Assembly: GCA_934650975.1 (NCBI GenBank)
Contig: CAKUFW010000002.1
Location: 5,866-69,865, forward strand
Source: an uncultured Collinsella sp.
Lineage (GTDB): Bacteria > Actinomycetota > Coriobacteriia > Coriobacteriales > Coriobacteriaceae
Length of the DNA stretch: 64,000 bases
Direction of reading: 5' to 3'
Both the position numbers and the translations under genes were made by a program. Below, one piece after another: positions 8,676-17,459 of this stretch; positions within the stretch are counted from its first letter, which is position 1, and every line of letters starts with the position of its first letter. The notes below the pieces were generated by a model. That model was not told the origin of the DNA. It saw nothing but the letters and a program-made list of their open reading frames with translations, and did not search any database.

Positions 8676-8713
8676 AGTCCGAAAAGCCTTTCTAGAAACC
8701 TATCAAACTTGGC

Positions 8714-8754
8714 AAAACCACCACAAAGGTGCCTGTCCCCTTTGTGGTGGTTTT
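8714..8754. repeat. Palindromic repeat, AAAACCACCACAAAG type, at the lgt stop
   Basis: AAAACCACCACAAAG (8714-8728) is inverted exactly as CTTTGTGGTGGTTTT (8740-8754) around GTGCCTGTCCC. The core shares the GGGACAGG word with the other repeats. The lgt stop TAA lies at 8758-8760; the U-rich 3' arm would make a terminator. Confidence 0.85.
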
Positions 8755-8757
8755 GGG

Positions 8758-9579
8758 TTAGGCGTCGAGGTAGATGCGCTGGGGGCGATTGCGGTGTCGG
8801 GCGAAGATGATGAGCGCCAGACCGGCGATGACGAGCGGCAGGCTCAACAGCTGGCCCATGGTGATGACGCCGCCCAGCAGATATCCCAGCTGGGCATCGG
8901 GCACGCGCACGAACTCGACGAGGAAACGGACGATGCCGTAGCCCATCACGAACACGCCCATAAACGTGCCCTGGGGCAGCAGCGGTTTTTTGCGGCTGAG
9001 CACCTGCAGGATGCAAAAGAGCACGATACCCTCTAGGAACGCCTCGTAAAGCTGAGAGGGATGGCGCGGCATGTCGCCCGCGGTTCCGCCAAAAATCACG
9101 CCCCAGGGCAGATCGGTCGGCTTGCCCCACAGCTCGCCGTTGACAAAGTTGGCGCAGCGGCCCAGGCACAGGGCCAACGGGGCGCCGATGACGGCAAGGT
9201 CGGCCAGGGTCCATGCATCGAGCTTATAGATGCGGCACACGATGATGCCTCCCAGGATGCCGCCGACCAGGCCGCCGTGGAAGCTCATGCCGCCCTCGTT
9301 GGTGGCAAAGATCTCGAGCGGGTGTGCCCAGTAGTAGCCATCGCCGTAAAAGATGACATAGAACAGGCGGGCGCCGATAATGAGGCCGAAGACTACGCCG
9401 ACCACGACGCTCGTCAGGTCGTCAATCGTGATGTTAAAGCCCCAACGGCGCTGCGTGCGGTACATGACGACCGCCGTAAGCAGGGCGCCGACCACATAGG
9501 CCAGACCGTACCAGTAGATGGTGATGGGACCCGCCGAAATCGCGACGGGATCAAGCATATGGTAGAGGTCGTTGAGCAT
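8758..9579 (-). CDS. lgt: Prolipoprotein diacylglyceryl transferase
   Basis: The 273-residue protein is a seven-helix membrane enzyme that moves diacylglycerol from phosphatidylglycerol to the lipobox cysteine of prelipoproteins. It carries the Lgt signature LGRCANFVNGELWG (normally GRxGNFiNxE, so Gly is Ala here), the HGGLVGG loop, and the conserved PRHPSQLYEA segment. The start at 9579 has AGGGG seven bases upstream; an upstream in-frame extension (to 9657) lacks this and is not conserved. Likely lipoprotein substrates in the window are the glutamate-binding protein and ApbE. Confidence 0.95.
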   Translation of the reverse strand: MLNDLYHMLDPVAISAGPITIYWYGLAYVVGALLTAVVMYRTQRRWGFNITIDDLTSVVVGVVFGLIIGARLFYVIFYGDGYYWAHPLEIFATNEGGMSFHGGLVGGILGGIIVCRIYKLDAWTLADLAVIGAPLALCLGRCANFVNGELWGKPTDLPWGVIFGGTAGDMPRHPSQLYEAFLEGIVLFCILQVLSRKKPLLPQGTFMGVFVMGYGIVRFLVEFVRVPDAQLGYLLGGVITMGQLLSLPLVIAGLALIIFARHRNRPQRIYLDA

Positions 9580-9605
9580 GTCGATCCCCTGCTCCCTACA
9601 TACAA

Positions 9606-9638
9606 ATGCGGCCGCGGGCCTTTCGCTCGCAGCCGCAT
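9606..9638 (-). terminator. Hairpin between nifU-like gene and lgt
   Basis: ATGCGGC (minus strand from 9638) pairs with GCCGCAT (9612-9606), with further G-C pairs inside. ATTTGTAT follows. It is a weak terminator for the NifU-domain gene. Confidence 0.4.
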
Positions 9639-9687
9639 ATTTGGGCGTAACGTCCATGCGGAGTTTGCCGTCCGCAGCTTTCGCATC

Positions 9688-9966
9688 TTAGAACGGCGCG
9701 TACTCGTCGTACAGGTCGTCGGTCTCGCCGGAAGCATTGACCTGCTCGACGCGGGTAACGCCGGGCACATGCTCCTTGAGGATGCGCTCGATACCCATGG
9801 ACAGGGTCAGCGAGCTCATGGGGCAGCCGGCGCAGGCGCCCTGCAGCTCCAGCTTGACGACACCCTCGTCGTCGACGCCCACATACTCCATATCGCCGCC
9901 ATCGGCCTGCAGGTTGGGGCGGATCTCCTCAAGAACCTTCTTAAGCAGCTCTTCGTTAACAGCCAC
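9688..9966 (-). CDS. NifU-like C-terminal domain Fe-S scaffold
   Basis: This 92-residue protein is a stand-alone NifU C-terminal (Nfu) domain. It has the RPNLQADGGDMEYVGVD segment and the cluster-binding CAGCP (44-48) with TLSMGIERILKE after it. Nfu proteins carry or assemble 4Fe-4S clusters and pass them to client enzymes. The nearby NapH-like protein and radical SAM protein are examples of clients. AAAGGAG lies eight bases before the ATG. Neighbours (lgt, dCMP deaminase) are unrelated in function. Confidence 0.93.
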   Translation of the reverse strand: MAVNEELLKKVLEEIRPNLQADGGDMEYVGVDDEGVVKLELQGACAGCPMSSLTLSMGIERILKEHVPGVTRVEQVNASGETDDLYDEYAPF

Positions 9967-9988
9967 AGGGGCTCCTTTCTCACAATAA

Positions 9989-10004
9989 CGCGGGCACGCC
10001 CGCG
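9989..10004 (-). terminator. GC hairpin after the dCMP deaminase gene
   Basis: CGCGGGC and GCCCGCG are perfectly inverted with a two-base loop, followed by TTATTG on the minus strand. It lies between the dCMP deaminase repeat and the NifU-like gene's ribosome site. The T tract is short. Confidence 0.35.
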
Positions 10005-10075
10005 GACAGGGGCTATGTTACTACAGCCATGTACCCGCTTAGGCGCCAGCCATGCGCACGGACACGACTTTCACG

Positions 10076-10145
10076 AGCAGTCAATTTGGGACGGGGCCCT
10101 TTTTAGCTGTTTTGCCGCCAGCTGGCGTTGGCACGCACTACTGCT
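10076..10145. repeat. Decayed palindromic repeat with GGGACGGGG core at the dCMP deaminase stop
   Basis: AGCAGT (10076-10081) and ACTGCT (10140-10145) bound a stretch with AATTTGGGACGGGGCCC, a T5 run and the palindrome GCCAGCTGGC. The deaminase stop TAG (10138-10140) lies inside the right end. The core resembles the other repeats, but the arms are poor, so the family link is tentative. Confidence 0.45.
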
Positions 10146-10662
10146 GAGCCCGCTCCCCGGTACCAATATGGACATCGACGATAACCTGTCGGTAGCTGAT
10201 GCCGCAGGAGTCGAGGATGCGGCGGCTGATACGACCGTCATCGGTATCGGCATACTTGTTGTCCAGGTAGACGACCTCGCCCACGCCCACCTGCGCCAGG
10301 ATCTTGGCGCAGTCGTGGCACGGGAACAGCGTGACGTAGACCGTGGAGCCCTCGAGGTCTTTGAGCGAGCCACGGTAGTTGAGCACCGCGTTGGCCTCAG
10401 CATGCACCACGTAGTTGTGCTTGTCCTGCAGCGGGTCGTCGCTCGTGCCCCACGGGAAAAAGTCGTCGTTGAGCGCCGAGGGCGTGCCGTTGTAGCCCAC
10501 CGAAAGGATGCGGTGGTTGGTGCTGGCGATGCACGCGCCCACCTGCGTGTTGGGGTCCTTGCTGCGGCGCTGCGCGGCAATGGCCACGCTCATAAAGAAC
10601 TCGTCCCAGCTAATGACGTCGCGGCGCTTGCCCGACGCGGTTTGATGAAGATCGTCCGACAT
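10138..10662 (-). CDS. Deoxycytidylate deaminase family enzyme
   Basis: The 174-residue protein has the zinc-deaminase motifs HAEANAVLN (catalytic H and E) and PCHDCAKIL (two zinc cysteines). It also has the WDEFFMSVAIAAQRRSKDPNTQVGA start typical of dCMP deaminases. It would convert dCMP to dUMP and feed dTMP synthesis. GGAGG eight bases before the ATG at 10662 fixes the start; a further in-frame start 36 bases upstream has no such site. A related ComE operon type deaminase is possible, but no competence genes are near. Confidence 0.9.
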   Translation of the reverse strand: MSDDLHQTASGKRRDVISWDEFFMSVAIAAQRRSKDPNTQVGACIASTNHRILSVGYNGTPSALNDDFFPWGTSDDPLQDKHNYVVHAEANAVLNYRGSLKDLEGSTVYVTLFPCHDCAKILAQVGVGEVVYLDNKYADTDDGRISRRILDSCGISYRQVIVDVHIGTGERAQQ

Positions 10663-10744
10663 GGCAGACACCTCCGTAATCGCAACATTTTGACCCATTG
10701 TAGCAGGTGAAAGGTAGGGGCGTTTATCCCAGCAGCCCCTCGCC

Positions 10745-11599
10745 CTACGCGCGGCGGGGCTTTTGGTTGATGTGGTAGAGCTCAGCCAGACCTCGCAGCG
10801 TCAGCGCGTCGTCGACTGTCAGGCTGTGGCCGACCAGCGCCGCGAGCGCCTCGGCATCGTCGCCGGTAATGACGATGGGCACATCGCCCTCCCCCGCTGC
10901 CTTAGTCGCGCGCATCTCAGCGAGCACCATGTCGAGCATGCCGTCAATGCGTGCCACCTCGCCCAAGACCACGCCCGAGCGCATGGCCTCACGCGTGTTG
11001 CGGCCGATGACGTGCGTGGGCGCCGAGGGCTCAACCTGGGGCAGGCGCGCTGCTGCCGCCGAAAGCGAGCGGGCGCCGAGCGCCAGACCCGGTGCGATGA
11101 CGCCGCCGACAAAGGTGCCGTGCGCGTCGATGACCTCGATATTGGTCGTCGTGCCCAGATCAATCACGATGCACGGCGAGCCGTAGACGGCGCGGGCCGC
11201 CACGGCATCGGCGATGCGGTCGGGGCCAATCTCGGCCGGGTCGTCGTAGTGCACGGGCATGCCGGTCTTAAGTCCCGGCCCCACGGTGAGCACGCGCCCC
11301 GTGCAGGTGCGGGAAAGTGCCACCTTCCACGGGCGCTCGAGCGCCGGCACCACGCAGCTCAGGACGGCCGCCGTGGGCACGAGCGCGCCGGGCATGCCCG
11401 CATCGGCCGCCAGCGCGGCCATGACTTGAGCGAGACGCATACGCGCTTCGTCTGCTGTGATGCTCGACGGCGTGGTGATCTCGCACGTCGCAAGCGGACA
11501 TTCCTGCGCCGCGGCCGAATCCTCTGCAAACAGGCCAAAGCGAATGAACGTGTTGCCCACGTCGACCGTCAATATATATGCGCACCCATTAAGCATCAT
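10745..11599 (-). CDS. coaX: Type III pantothenate kinase
   Basis: The product (about 284 residues) is a CoaX-type kinase of the ASKHA fold, the first step from pantothenate to coenzyme A. It shows the phosphate motif VDVGNTFIRFGLF, the pantothenate-binding GPDRIADAVAA, and the second phosphate loop VIDLGTTTNIEVID with the following GGVIAPGLALGARSL. AGGAG is five bases before the ATG at 11599 and eight before a second ATG at 11596, so either may be used. CoaX enzymes use ATP with a monovalent cation and are not inhibited by CoA. Confidence 0.95.
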   Translation of the reverse strand: MMLNGCAYILTVDVGNTFIRFGLFAEDSAAAQECPLATCEITTPSSITADEARMRLAQVMAALAADAGMPGALVPTAAVLSCVVPALERPWKVALSRTCTGRVLTVGPGLKTGMPVHYDDPAEIGPDRIADAVAARAVYGSPCIVIDLGTTTNIEVIDAHGTFVGGVIAPGLALGARSLSAAAARLPQVEPSAPTHVIGRNTREAMRSGVVLGEVARIDGMLDMVLAEMRATKAAGEGDVPIVITGDDAEALAALVGHSLTVDDALTLRGLAELYHINQKPRRA

Positions 11600-11788
11600 C
11601 GGCGCTCCTTTCGTCTGCCCAGCAGTATATCGCCTACCTAAACCAGTCATCCCAAAATGACTAGCTTGCGGCTATACTGGTGCGCGGTCGCGCGCGAGCT
11701 CACGCGGCGGCCCTTGGTAACCCGACTTCCCGCGCCGCATCCGTAGCGGCGCTCCCGGGGGAAGCGGATATACGCAAAGGAGTTATAT

Positions 11789-13492
11789 ATGAGCAATCCC
11801 TCGAACCGCGCCTCGATGCGCGGACAACTCACGCTGCGCGGCGTCGTCATCGGCGTCCTTGGCTGCGTGATTATCACGGCAAGCTCGGCCTACACGGCGC
11901 TCAAGATGGGCGCACTCCCCTGGCCGATCGTCTTCGCTGCCGTCATCTCGCTGTTCTTCCTTAAGCTCATGGGCAACGCCAGCCTCAACGAGGCAAACGT
12001 CACCCACACCATCATGTCCGCAGGCGCCATGGTCGCCGGCGGTCTGGCGTTTACCATCCCGGGCGCCTGGATGCTGGGCTATGCCGATCAGATCAGCTGG
12101 CTCGACATGTTTATCGTGGCACTCGCCGGCACTATCCTGGGTCTGCTGGCCACGGCACTCATCCACCGTCACTTTATCGTGGACGCCGCGCTGGAGTTCC
12201 CCACCGGCAACGCCGCAGCTCAGACTCTGCGCGCCACCGAGGCAGGCGGCAAGACCGGCAAGCAGCTCTTTGGCTCCATGGCCATCGCCGGCATCTACAG
12301 CGTGCTTCGCGACGCCCTGGGCGTGGTGCCCAGCATGCTGTGCGCGCTCAATATCCCCGGCGTGACCTTTGCCATCTACAACTCGCCCATGCTGCTCTCC
12401 GTCGGCTTCCTCGTGGGCTTCGCCCCGGTCGCTTTCTGGTTTGCCGGCGCGCTGCTGGGCAACTTTGGCATCATCGTCGGCGGCACCGCTGCCGGCGTGT
12501 TCGACGTCGTGACCGCACAGGGCATCGTCAAGTCCCTGGGCATGGGCCTCATGATGGGCTTTGGCGTCGCCGTCGTCCTTAAGGACATCCTGCCGCAGGT
12601 CGCCGGCATCGTCCGCGGTCTTGCCGCCGACAGCTCCACCGACACCGACGAGCAGTCGCTCATCTCGGGCTCCCTTAAGCTCGACGCCGGCATCATCGGC
12701 CTGGGCGCTGCCGCCATCGCCGTGATCATCGCCATCGTGCTCGACCTTGGCCCCGTTCCGGCTATCATCGTCACGCTGTTCACCTTTGTCACCACCATCA
12801 TGAGCGCGCAGAGCTGCGGCCAGACGGGCATCGACCCCATGGAGATCTTCGGCCTCATCGTCATGCTCATCGTTGCCGCTTTCGCGCAGCTCGCTCAGGT
12901 CAAGCTGTTCTTTATCGCCGGCATCGTTGCCGTTGCGTGCGGCCTTGCGGGCGACGTCATGAACGACTTTAAGGCCGGCGCCGTGCTGGGCACCAACCCG
13001 CGCGCACAGTGGATCGGCCAGGCCATCGGCGGCATCGTAGGCGCCCTGGTCGCCGCCGCCGTCATGGTCGCGCTCGTCACCGCCTATGGCCCGGACGCCT
13101 TTGGCCCCGACAAGAGCTTTGTTGCCGCGCAGGCCAGCGTCGTCGCCACCATGGTCTCGGGCATCCCGAGCGTGCCGTGGTTCGCGGGCGGCTTTATCGC
13201 AGGCATCGTCATGTACTGGCTCGGTATTCCGGCCATGATGATCGGCCTGGGCGTGTACCTGCCGTTCTACATGTCGTTCACGGCCTTCTTGGGCTCCTGC
13301 GTCAAGCTCGCCTACGACAAGTGGGCCGCCCACCGCGATGCCGAGGCTGGTCTTTCGGACGAGGAGAAGGCTGCCAAGGACGCCGCCTTCCAGGAGCAGG
13401 GCCTGGTCGTCGCCAGCGGCCTGCTCGGCGGCGAGTCCATCGTCGGCGTTATTCTGGCGTTTATTTCGGTGGGCCTGAGCCTGCTGGGCTAG
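11789..13492 (+). CDS. OPT family oligopeptide transporter
   Basis: The 567-residue protein has about 14 hydrophobic helices. Its start, MRGQLTLRGVVIGVLGCVIITASSAYTALKMG, is the typical OPT opening; later motifs include FPTGNAAAQTLRATEAGG and VPWFAGGFIAGIVMYWLGIP. OPT proteins take up oligopeptides or metal-chelates with protons; the substrate here cannot be read from sequence. AAAGGAG is eight bases before the ATG. A strong terminator follows, so the gene is a single unit. Confidence 0.9.
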   Translation: MSNPSNRASMRGQLTLRGVVIGVLGCVIITASSAYTALKMGALPWPIVFAAVISLFFLKLMGNASLNEANVTHTIMSAGAMVAGGLAFTIPGAWMLGYADQISWLDMFIVALAGTILGLLATALIHRHFIVDAALEFPTGNAAAQTLRATEAGGKTGKQLFGSMAIAGIYSVLRDALGVVPSMLCALNIPGVTFAIYNSPMLLSVGFLVGFAPVAFWFAGALLGNFGIIVGGTAAGVFDVVTAQGIVKSLGMGLMMGFGVAVVLKDILPQVAGIVRGLAADSSTDTDEQSLISGSLKLDAGIIGLGAAAIAVIIAIVLDLGPVPAIIVTLFTFVTTIMSAQSCGQTGIDPMEIFGLIVMLIVAAFAQLAQVKLFFIAGIVAVACGLAGDVMNDFKAGAVLGTNPRAQWIGQAIGGIVGALVAAAVMVALVTAYGPDAFGPDKSFVAAQASVVATMVSGIPSVPWFAGGFIAGIVMYWLGIPAMMIGLGVYLPFYMSFTAFLGSCVKLAYDKWAAHRDAEAGLSDEEKAAKDAAFQEQGLVVASGLLGGESIVGVILAFISVGLSLLG

Positions 13493-13517
13493 GCTGAATA
13501 ACAACGCACCAACGCAG

Positions 13518-13556
13518 AGCGCGAGGTCGGAAAGCATTCCGGCCTCGCGCTTTTTA
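13518..13556 (+). terminator. Terminator after the OPT transporter gene
   Basis: AGCGCGAGG pairs with CCTCGCGCT, with additional inner CGGAA/TTCCG pairs, and is followed by TTTTTAT. Confidence 0.9.
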
Positions 13557-13704
13557 TCTACCGGGCTTTTTAAAAGTCCACAGAGATATCTGCACGCCTT
13601 GTTGAATACCATTCCTGTCATGGTCCTGGTTACCATTCAACCATCAGGGTATAGAGTTGAAGCGGCGGGCGAGGCCCGTAGCCGCACGGCGAGATAAGGT
13701 AGAC

Positions 13705-14844
13705 ATGGAACTCGACAAACAACAGATCAAGCGACTGCGTGAGCGCCATCATCGGCGCCACGGCATCCGTCCCGCCCACAGCGAGGCGGCTGAGAATGCC
13801 GGCCGCTTCCTTAAACAGGCGTTCAATATCCGCGAGGGTCGCGCGCCCTATCACGTGATCCGCAAGCGCTTTGTAAACGGGGCGCGCCTGACCGGCTCGC
13901 ATCTGTGCATCCTCATCATCGCCATGCTCATCGCGAGCATCGGCCTCGATATCGACTCGGACATCGCCATCGTGGGCGCCATGCTCATCTGCCCGCTCAT
14001 GGGTTCGGTCCTTGCCATGGCATACGGCATCGCCACGCTTGACCGCGAGATCACCGTCGAGGCCGTCGCCGGCCTAGCGTTGCAAATGGCCTTTTGCCTG
14101 GTCACGTCCACGTTGTACTTTAAGCTCTCGCCCCTTGGCACCACCACGGCCGCCATCATCGACAACTCGACGCCCACCGTCTGGGACCTCGCCGTCGCGC
14201 TCGCCGGCGGCTTTGCGGGCGGACTGGGTAACTCACGCGACCAGGAACCCGCCACGCTCATCGCCGGTGTGGCCGTGGCGACCGCGCTCATGCCGCCCCT
14301 GTGCGCAGCGGGCTACGGCATCGCCATCGCAAGCGGGTCGCTGTTCCTCTCGGCACTCTACGAGTTTGGCATCAACGTGGTCTTTATCGCGCTCGCGGCC
14401 GAAGCCGTGCTGCTGCTTTTGCGCGTGCCGCTCAAGCGCGACCTCAACGGCGACGGCATCGTAACCGCCGAGGAAGACGCCGAGGTCGACGAGCTGTCAC
14501 GCAAGGTGCGCCGCCACATCATTGTGGGTACGGTGATCTTTGCCATCCCCTGCATCGCCATGACGGCGGGTTCCATCGGCTCGGCGCAGGCCGGCGTGCA
14601 GGACGGTTACGGCGTCACCGAGACCACGCGCGAGCTCGCCGCGGTACTGCCGGGCTTTAAGGATTACACCGTCGCCGTCGAGACCTCGGCTACCGAAGGC
14701 GATGAAGAAGGTATCGTCGAGCGCGAGATTGTCGCCCATGTGACGACGAGCGAGGCGCTCGGAGCACACGATCGCCGCGTCGCCCGTAAACTCATCAACC
14801 TCAACGTACCCGAACTCGATCGCGTGGAGTTCGATGTGAAGTAA
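13705..14844 (+). CDS. DUF389 membrane protein with an EF-hand-like loop
   Basis: From the ATG at 13705 (AAGG five bases upstream) the product has 379 residues. A basic N-terminal tail precedes a DUF389 membrane core of about six helices with VGAMLICPLMGSVLAMAYGI and the conserved GGLGNSRDQEPATLIAGVAVATALMPPL region. After the fourth helix cluster comes D-L-N-G-D-G-I-V-T-A-E-E (14440-14475), a complete EF-hand calcium loop pattern. A seventh helix and a soluble C-terminal domain follow. DUF389 function is unknown. The calcium-loop reading is from sequence pattern only. Confidence 0.8.
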   Translation: MELDKQQIKRLRERHHRRHGIRPAHSEAAENAGRFLKQAFNIREGRAPYHVIRKRFVNGARLTGSHLCILIIAMLIASIGLDIDSDIAIVGAMLICPLMGSVLAMAYGIATLDREITVEAVAGLALQMAFCLVTSTLYFKLSPLGTTTAAIIDNSTPTVWDLAVALAGGFAGGLGNSRDQEPATLIAGVAVATALMPPLCAAGYGIAIASGSLFLSALYEFGINVVFIALAAEAVLLLLRVPLKRDLNGDGIVTAEEDAEVDELSRKVRRHIIVGTVIFAIPCIAMTAGSIGSAQAGVQDGYGVTETTRELAAVLPGFKDYTVAVETSATEGDEEGIVEREIVAHVTTSEALGAHDRRVARKLINLNVPELDRVEFDVK

Positions 14845-14853
14845 CGTGATGTA

Positions 14854-14876
14854 GGGCGCAGTTCACGACTGCGCCC
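14854..14876. terminator. Convergent-gene hairpin
   Basis: GGGCGCAGT and ACTGCGCCC are perfectly inverted around TCACG, between the DUF389 gene (plus) and the 14901 gene (minus). No strong T run on either side. Confidence 0.4.
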
Positions 14877-14900
14877 CGCTCGCTGTTTTATTGCCGTGAA

Positions 14901-15350
14901 TCAACTGTCCACATCGACATCGCCAGACTCCACCATAAACGCCGGATCGGTGCTCACCAGATAAAAACGGGTCACCTTGGTATCTCTAAATAGGTAGAGC
15001 AAGCCCTGATCGCGTCGGCGTGACATATACGCCACGTGGACCGTACCGAATTCTTCGCCGTTTTCATTCTTTAATACCAGAATGTTGGGGTCGTCCATAC
15101 GCTCGAACTGTCCATCAACGCAGCTGCCGCCCTTGTCGACCAGCTGCCATCGACAGTTGTCCTCCTCAAGAAAAGCCAGGGTTTCCCGACTCGTTTTGTC
15201 ATCCCGATAGTAACCATCAATGGCGAAGCCTTCGGAAGCACATTCCTGCATATAGGATGTTTCTCGACTTATAGCGAACTGCCCCATAGCGCCCAGGAGC
15301 ACAGCTAGGCAAACCACTGCAAGGGTTATCGAGATAGTACGGCGGCCCAT
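14901..15350 (-). CDS. Small exported or membrane-anchored hypothetical protein
   Basis: The 149-residue product is not recognised. Residues 5-24 form one hydrophobic segment after MGRR, either a signal anchor or an uncleaved signal peptide. The rest is soluble, with two cysteines near 37 and 66 and a third near 77, and ends in an acidic tail. A beta-rich pattern (NILVLKNENGEEFGTVHVAYM) suggests a small sandwich domain. The ribosome site is weak (GGGCTGG). The 264-base gap to the acetyltransferase gene holds only a CATATG inverted pair at 15442-15468 and a C8 run near 15604, with no other gene visible. Confidence 0.65.
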   Translation of the reverse strand: MGRRTISITLAVVCLAVLLGAMGQFAISRETSYMQECASEGFAIDGYYRDDKTSRETLAFLEEDNCRWQLVDKGGSCVDGQFERMDDPNILVLKNENGEEFGTVHVAYMSRRRDQGLLYLFRDTKVTRFYLVSTDPAFMVESGDVDVDS

Positions 15351-15614
15351 ATTAACCAGCCCGATACTTGTTTAACGGAGCGCGAAACATACTTGGCACC
15401 TCCGATATCAGAGCAAACGTCACCCGCAGCCCGGCGGCAGTCATATGTTTCCAACATCAAACCATATGGCAACCACTCGCGAGAGGAGTATCGGCGAACG
15501 GTGCATTTTTGCGCTCCATTGGTCAAACGTCAACGCGCGCTACAGCTCTTGCCCAATCAATTCAGATTTTGTCGCATACTACCGTAGATCCCCAACGCTT
15601 CCACCCCCCCCGAA

Positions 15615-16412
15615 TTACTCAGGACGGGCGCGATGGCGTTCGATCCAGCTCACGGCAAAGTCGACAAGCTCGCGCTGGCGCATAAAGCGGATCGTCCCGT
15701 TGCCGAGAGGCGCCGTGTGAACCGTGCATTCACGCTCAAAAGCAGCGCCGATCTCGTCGAAATCCTCGCCGTCGACAAAGAGTGTTCGGTATTCCTTCCA
15801 CACGCGCTGGCCGTTTTCCATGATCGCGCTGTGCTCCACGCAGTCGCGCTTTCCCGGGTATTGTGCACGGGCATCGGCTAAATGAAGAGATGTGTTCTTG
15901 TCGTAGCCCACGCCCACGAGCAGCACATAGCCGTCCAAATCGTACAGGCGCGCGATGGGCGACCCGTCGCCAAAGATATTGCTTAGATCATGGTTTTCCG
16001 TCAGGAATTGCGCGTGCGGGCCGTTTGCCGCCACCGAACGCGCCGGGTGGTCGCTGCGGAGCGTGCCCGGCCACGTGCGGAACATCTCGGCAACGGCCCC
16101 CATCGTATTGGTGGGCGTGATGCGCTTGTCATAGGCCGGCCAGTTATCGCGGATCAGCTGCCACCATTCTTGAGGCTCCTGCCAATGGACGCCGCTCGCC
16201 GGGTCCAGGTTTTTCCACGACTGCGTTGGCATCATGATGGTGCCGGTCTCGCCCACCGTCTGGAGCAGCGCCTCGATCACCGGTTGCGCGCCGCCGCACA
16301 CATATCCAAGCGAGCTGAGCGAGCAATGGACCATAACCGTCTGCCCCGGGCGCATGCCAACGGCAGAAAGCGCATCGAGGATATCCTGCTTAAGTACGAT
16401 TTGTCGGCCCAT
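15615..16412 (-). CDS. AAC(3)-type aminoglycoside N-acetyltransferase family protein
   Basis: The 265-residue protein matches the AAC(3) fold (antibiotic_NAT). Seen are VMVHCSLSSLGYVCGG near the start, GTIMMPTQSWKN, the HPARSVAANGPHA segment holding the conserved histidine, and GYVLLVGVGYDKNTSLHLAD. Members move acetyl from acetyl-CoA to the 3-amino group of aminoglycosides, but many chromosomal members such as YokD-like proteins have no proven resistance role. AGGAG five bases before the ATG at 16412 fixes the start. Isolated gene, no mobile element beside it. Confidence 0.85.
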   Translation of the reverse strand: MGRQIVLKQDILDALSAVGMRPGQTVMVHCSLSSLGYVCGGAQPVIEALLQTVGETGTIMMPTQSWKNLDPASGVHWQEPQEWWQLIRDNWPAYDKRITPTNTMGAVAEMFRTWPGTLRSDHPARSVAANGPHAQFLTENHDLSNIFGDGSPIARLYDLDGYVLLVGVGYDKNTSLHLADARAQYPGKRDCVEHSAIMENGQRVWKEYRTLFVDGEDFDEIGAAFERECTVHTAPLGNGTIRFMRQRELVDFAVSWIERHRARPE

Positions 16413-16460
16413 TGCCACTCCTTTCTATTTCTGGGTCCATCTTCCCACTGTTGGCGGCCG

Positions 16461-16499
16461 AAAATGATTCGTTTTCCTCCGTCCCCCGGGGATCATTTT
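16461..16499. repeat. Palindromic repeat, AAAATGAT type, at the 3-hydroxyacyl-CoA dehydrogenase stop
   Basis: AAAATGAT (16461-16468) and ATCATTTT (16492-16499) bound a C-rich core, CGTCCCCCGGGG, which on the minus strand reads as GGGGGACGGAGG. The stop TAA of the next gene is at 16500-16502. This is another variant of the GGGAC-core repeats. Confidence 0.7.
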
Positions 16500-17459
16500 T
16501 TAGTACTTGAAGAAGCCCTCGCCCGAACTTTCGCCCAGCTTGCCTTCGTCGAGCATTTTCTTGAGGACGGAGGCCATGGCCTTAAAGTTGTAGGGCATCA
16601 TCATCTTTTTGAGCAGCGGGCTCACCAGGCCCGGGACCTTCTGATACTGCATAACGATGTTGTAGGCCGTCTGGATGCCCACCGTGTCGAATACGCGGAA
16701 CGGGCCCTTGGGGGCACCGGTGCCACGCGTCCATGCGAGGTCGATGCTCTTGGGGTCGCTGACGCCCGAGACATACAGGTCCAGGCCCGAGAGCAGCCAC
16801 GGCACCAGCATGGAATTGAGCAGGTAGCCGTTCTTTTCCTTGTTGACGGGCAGTGCCAGCATGCGGATGTCGTTGGCAAAGTCGACCAGCTCATCAAAGT
16901 AGCGCTTGTCCGTCTGGTCCTGGGCCATGACCTCGGTCATGTTGTTCTTCCAGATGGAGTTGGCAAAGTGCAACGACAGATACTTCTCGGGACGGCCGGT
17001 GTATTTGGCAAAGATGCTCGGCAGCAGCGTGGAGGAGTTGGTCACGATGACGGTCTTTTGCGGCAGGACCGGGGCGAGTTTCTTGTAGAAGTCGATCTTT
17101 GCCTGGGTGTCCTCGGCCATGGACTCGATGACCAGATCGGCGTCGGCCACGGCCTTGGCGAGGTCGAGCTCCAGCTTAAGCGTGGAGTAAGCGCGCTCGA
17201 CGGCGGCAAGCGCTGCGTCCTTATCGAAGGGCTGGTCACTATCGGCGATACCGGCGCACCACTCGCCCGTACCGTCCGCCATGCCCTCGATAGCAGCGAT
17301 GTACTCCTCGCGGACGTGATCGATCTTAGGCTGGGTGCGGCCAATGCTGCCCTCGCTGCGCAGCCAAATCGTTACGTCAAAGCCGCAGTAGGCAGCCTGG
17401 AAGGCAATCTGGCTTCCCAATACGCCGCCACCGGCGACACAAACGCTCTTGTAGCTCAT
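16500..17459 (-). CDS. 3-hydroxyacyl-CoA dehydrogenase
   Basis: The 319-residue enzyme has an N-terminal NAD-binding Rossmann motif (VAGGGVLGSQIAFQAA, GxGxxG-like) and the C-terminal helical domain ending in LGESSGEGFFKY. The catalytic His (LSLHFANS) and Glu (MTEVM) positions and the Asn of VNKEKNGYLLNS are kept, though the surrounding residues differ from the usual HFFNP. It would interconvert 3-hydroxyacyl-CoA and 3-ketoacyl-CoA. The neighbouring large activator/dehydratase-type gene points to acyl-CoA metabolism in an anaerobe, but the hairpin and terminator between them suggest separate transcripts. Confidence 0.88.
   Translation of the reverse strand: MSYKSVCVAGGGVLGSQIAFQAAYCGFDVTIWLRSEGSIGRTQPKIDHVREEYIAAIEGMADGTGEWCAGIADSDQPFDKDAALAAVERAYSTLKLELDLAKAVADADLVIESMAEDTQAKIDFYKKLAPVLPQKTVIVTNSSTLLPSIFAKYTGRPEKYLSLHFANSIWKNNMTEVMAQDQTDKRYFDELVDFANDIRMLALPVNKEKNGYLLNSMLVPWLLSGLDLYVSGVSDPKSIDLAWTRGTGAPKGPFRVFDTVGIQTAYNIVMQYQKVPGLVSPLLKKMMMPYNFKAMASVLKKMLDEGKLGESSGEGFFKY

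Noticed and set aside
11783-13636. A 617-codon minus-strand frame opposite the OPT transporter gene
   Set aside because: The OPT protein on the plus strand has clear family motifs, a ribosome site and a terminator; the antisense product is Asp/His/Gly-rich noise.
15615-16412. Acquired antibiotic-resistance island
   Set aside because: The AAC(3)-type gene matches its flanks in GC and codon style and has no insertion sequence or integron beside it, so it is treated as a resident gene of unproven function.
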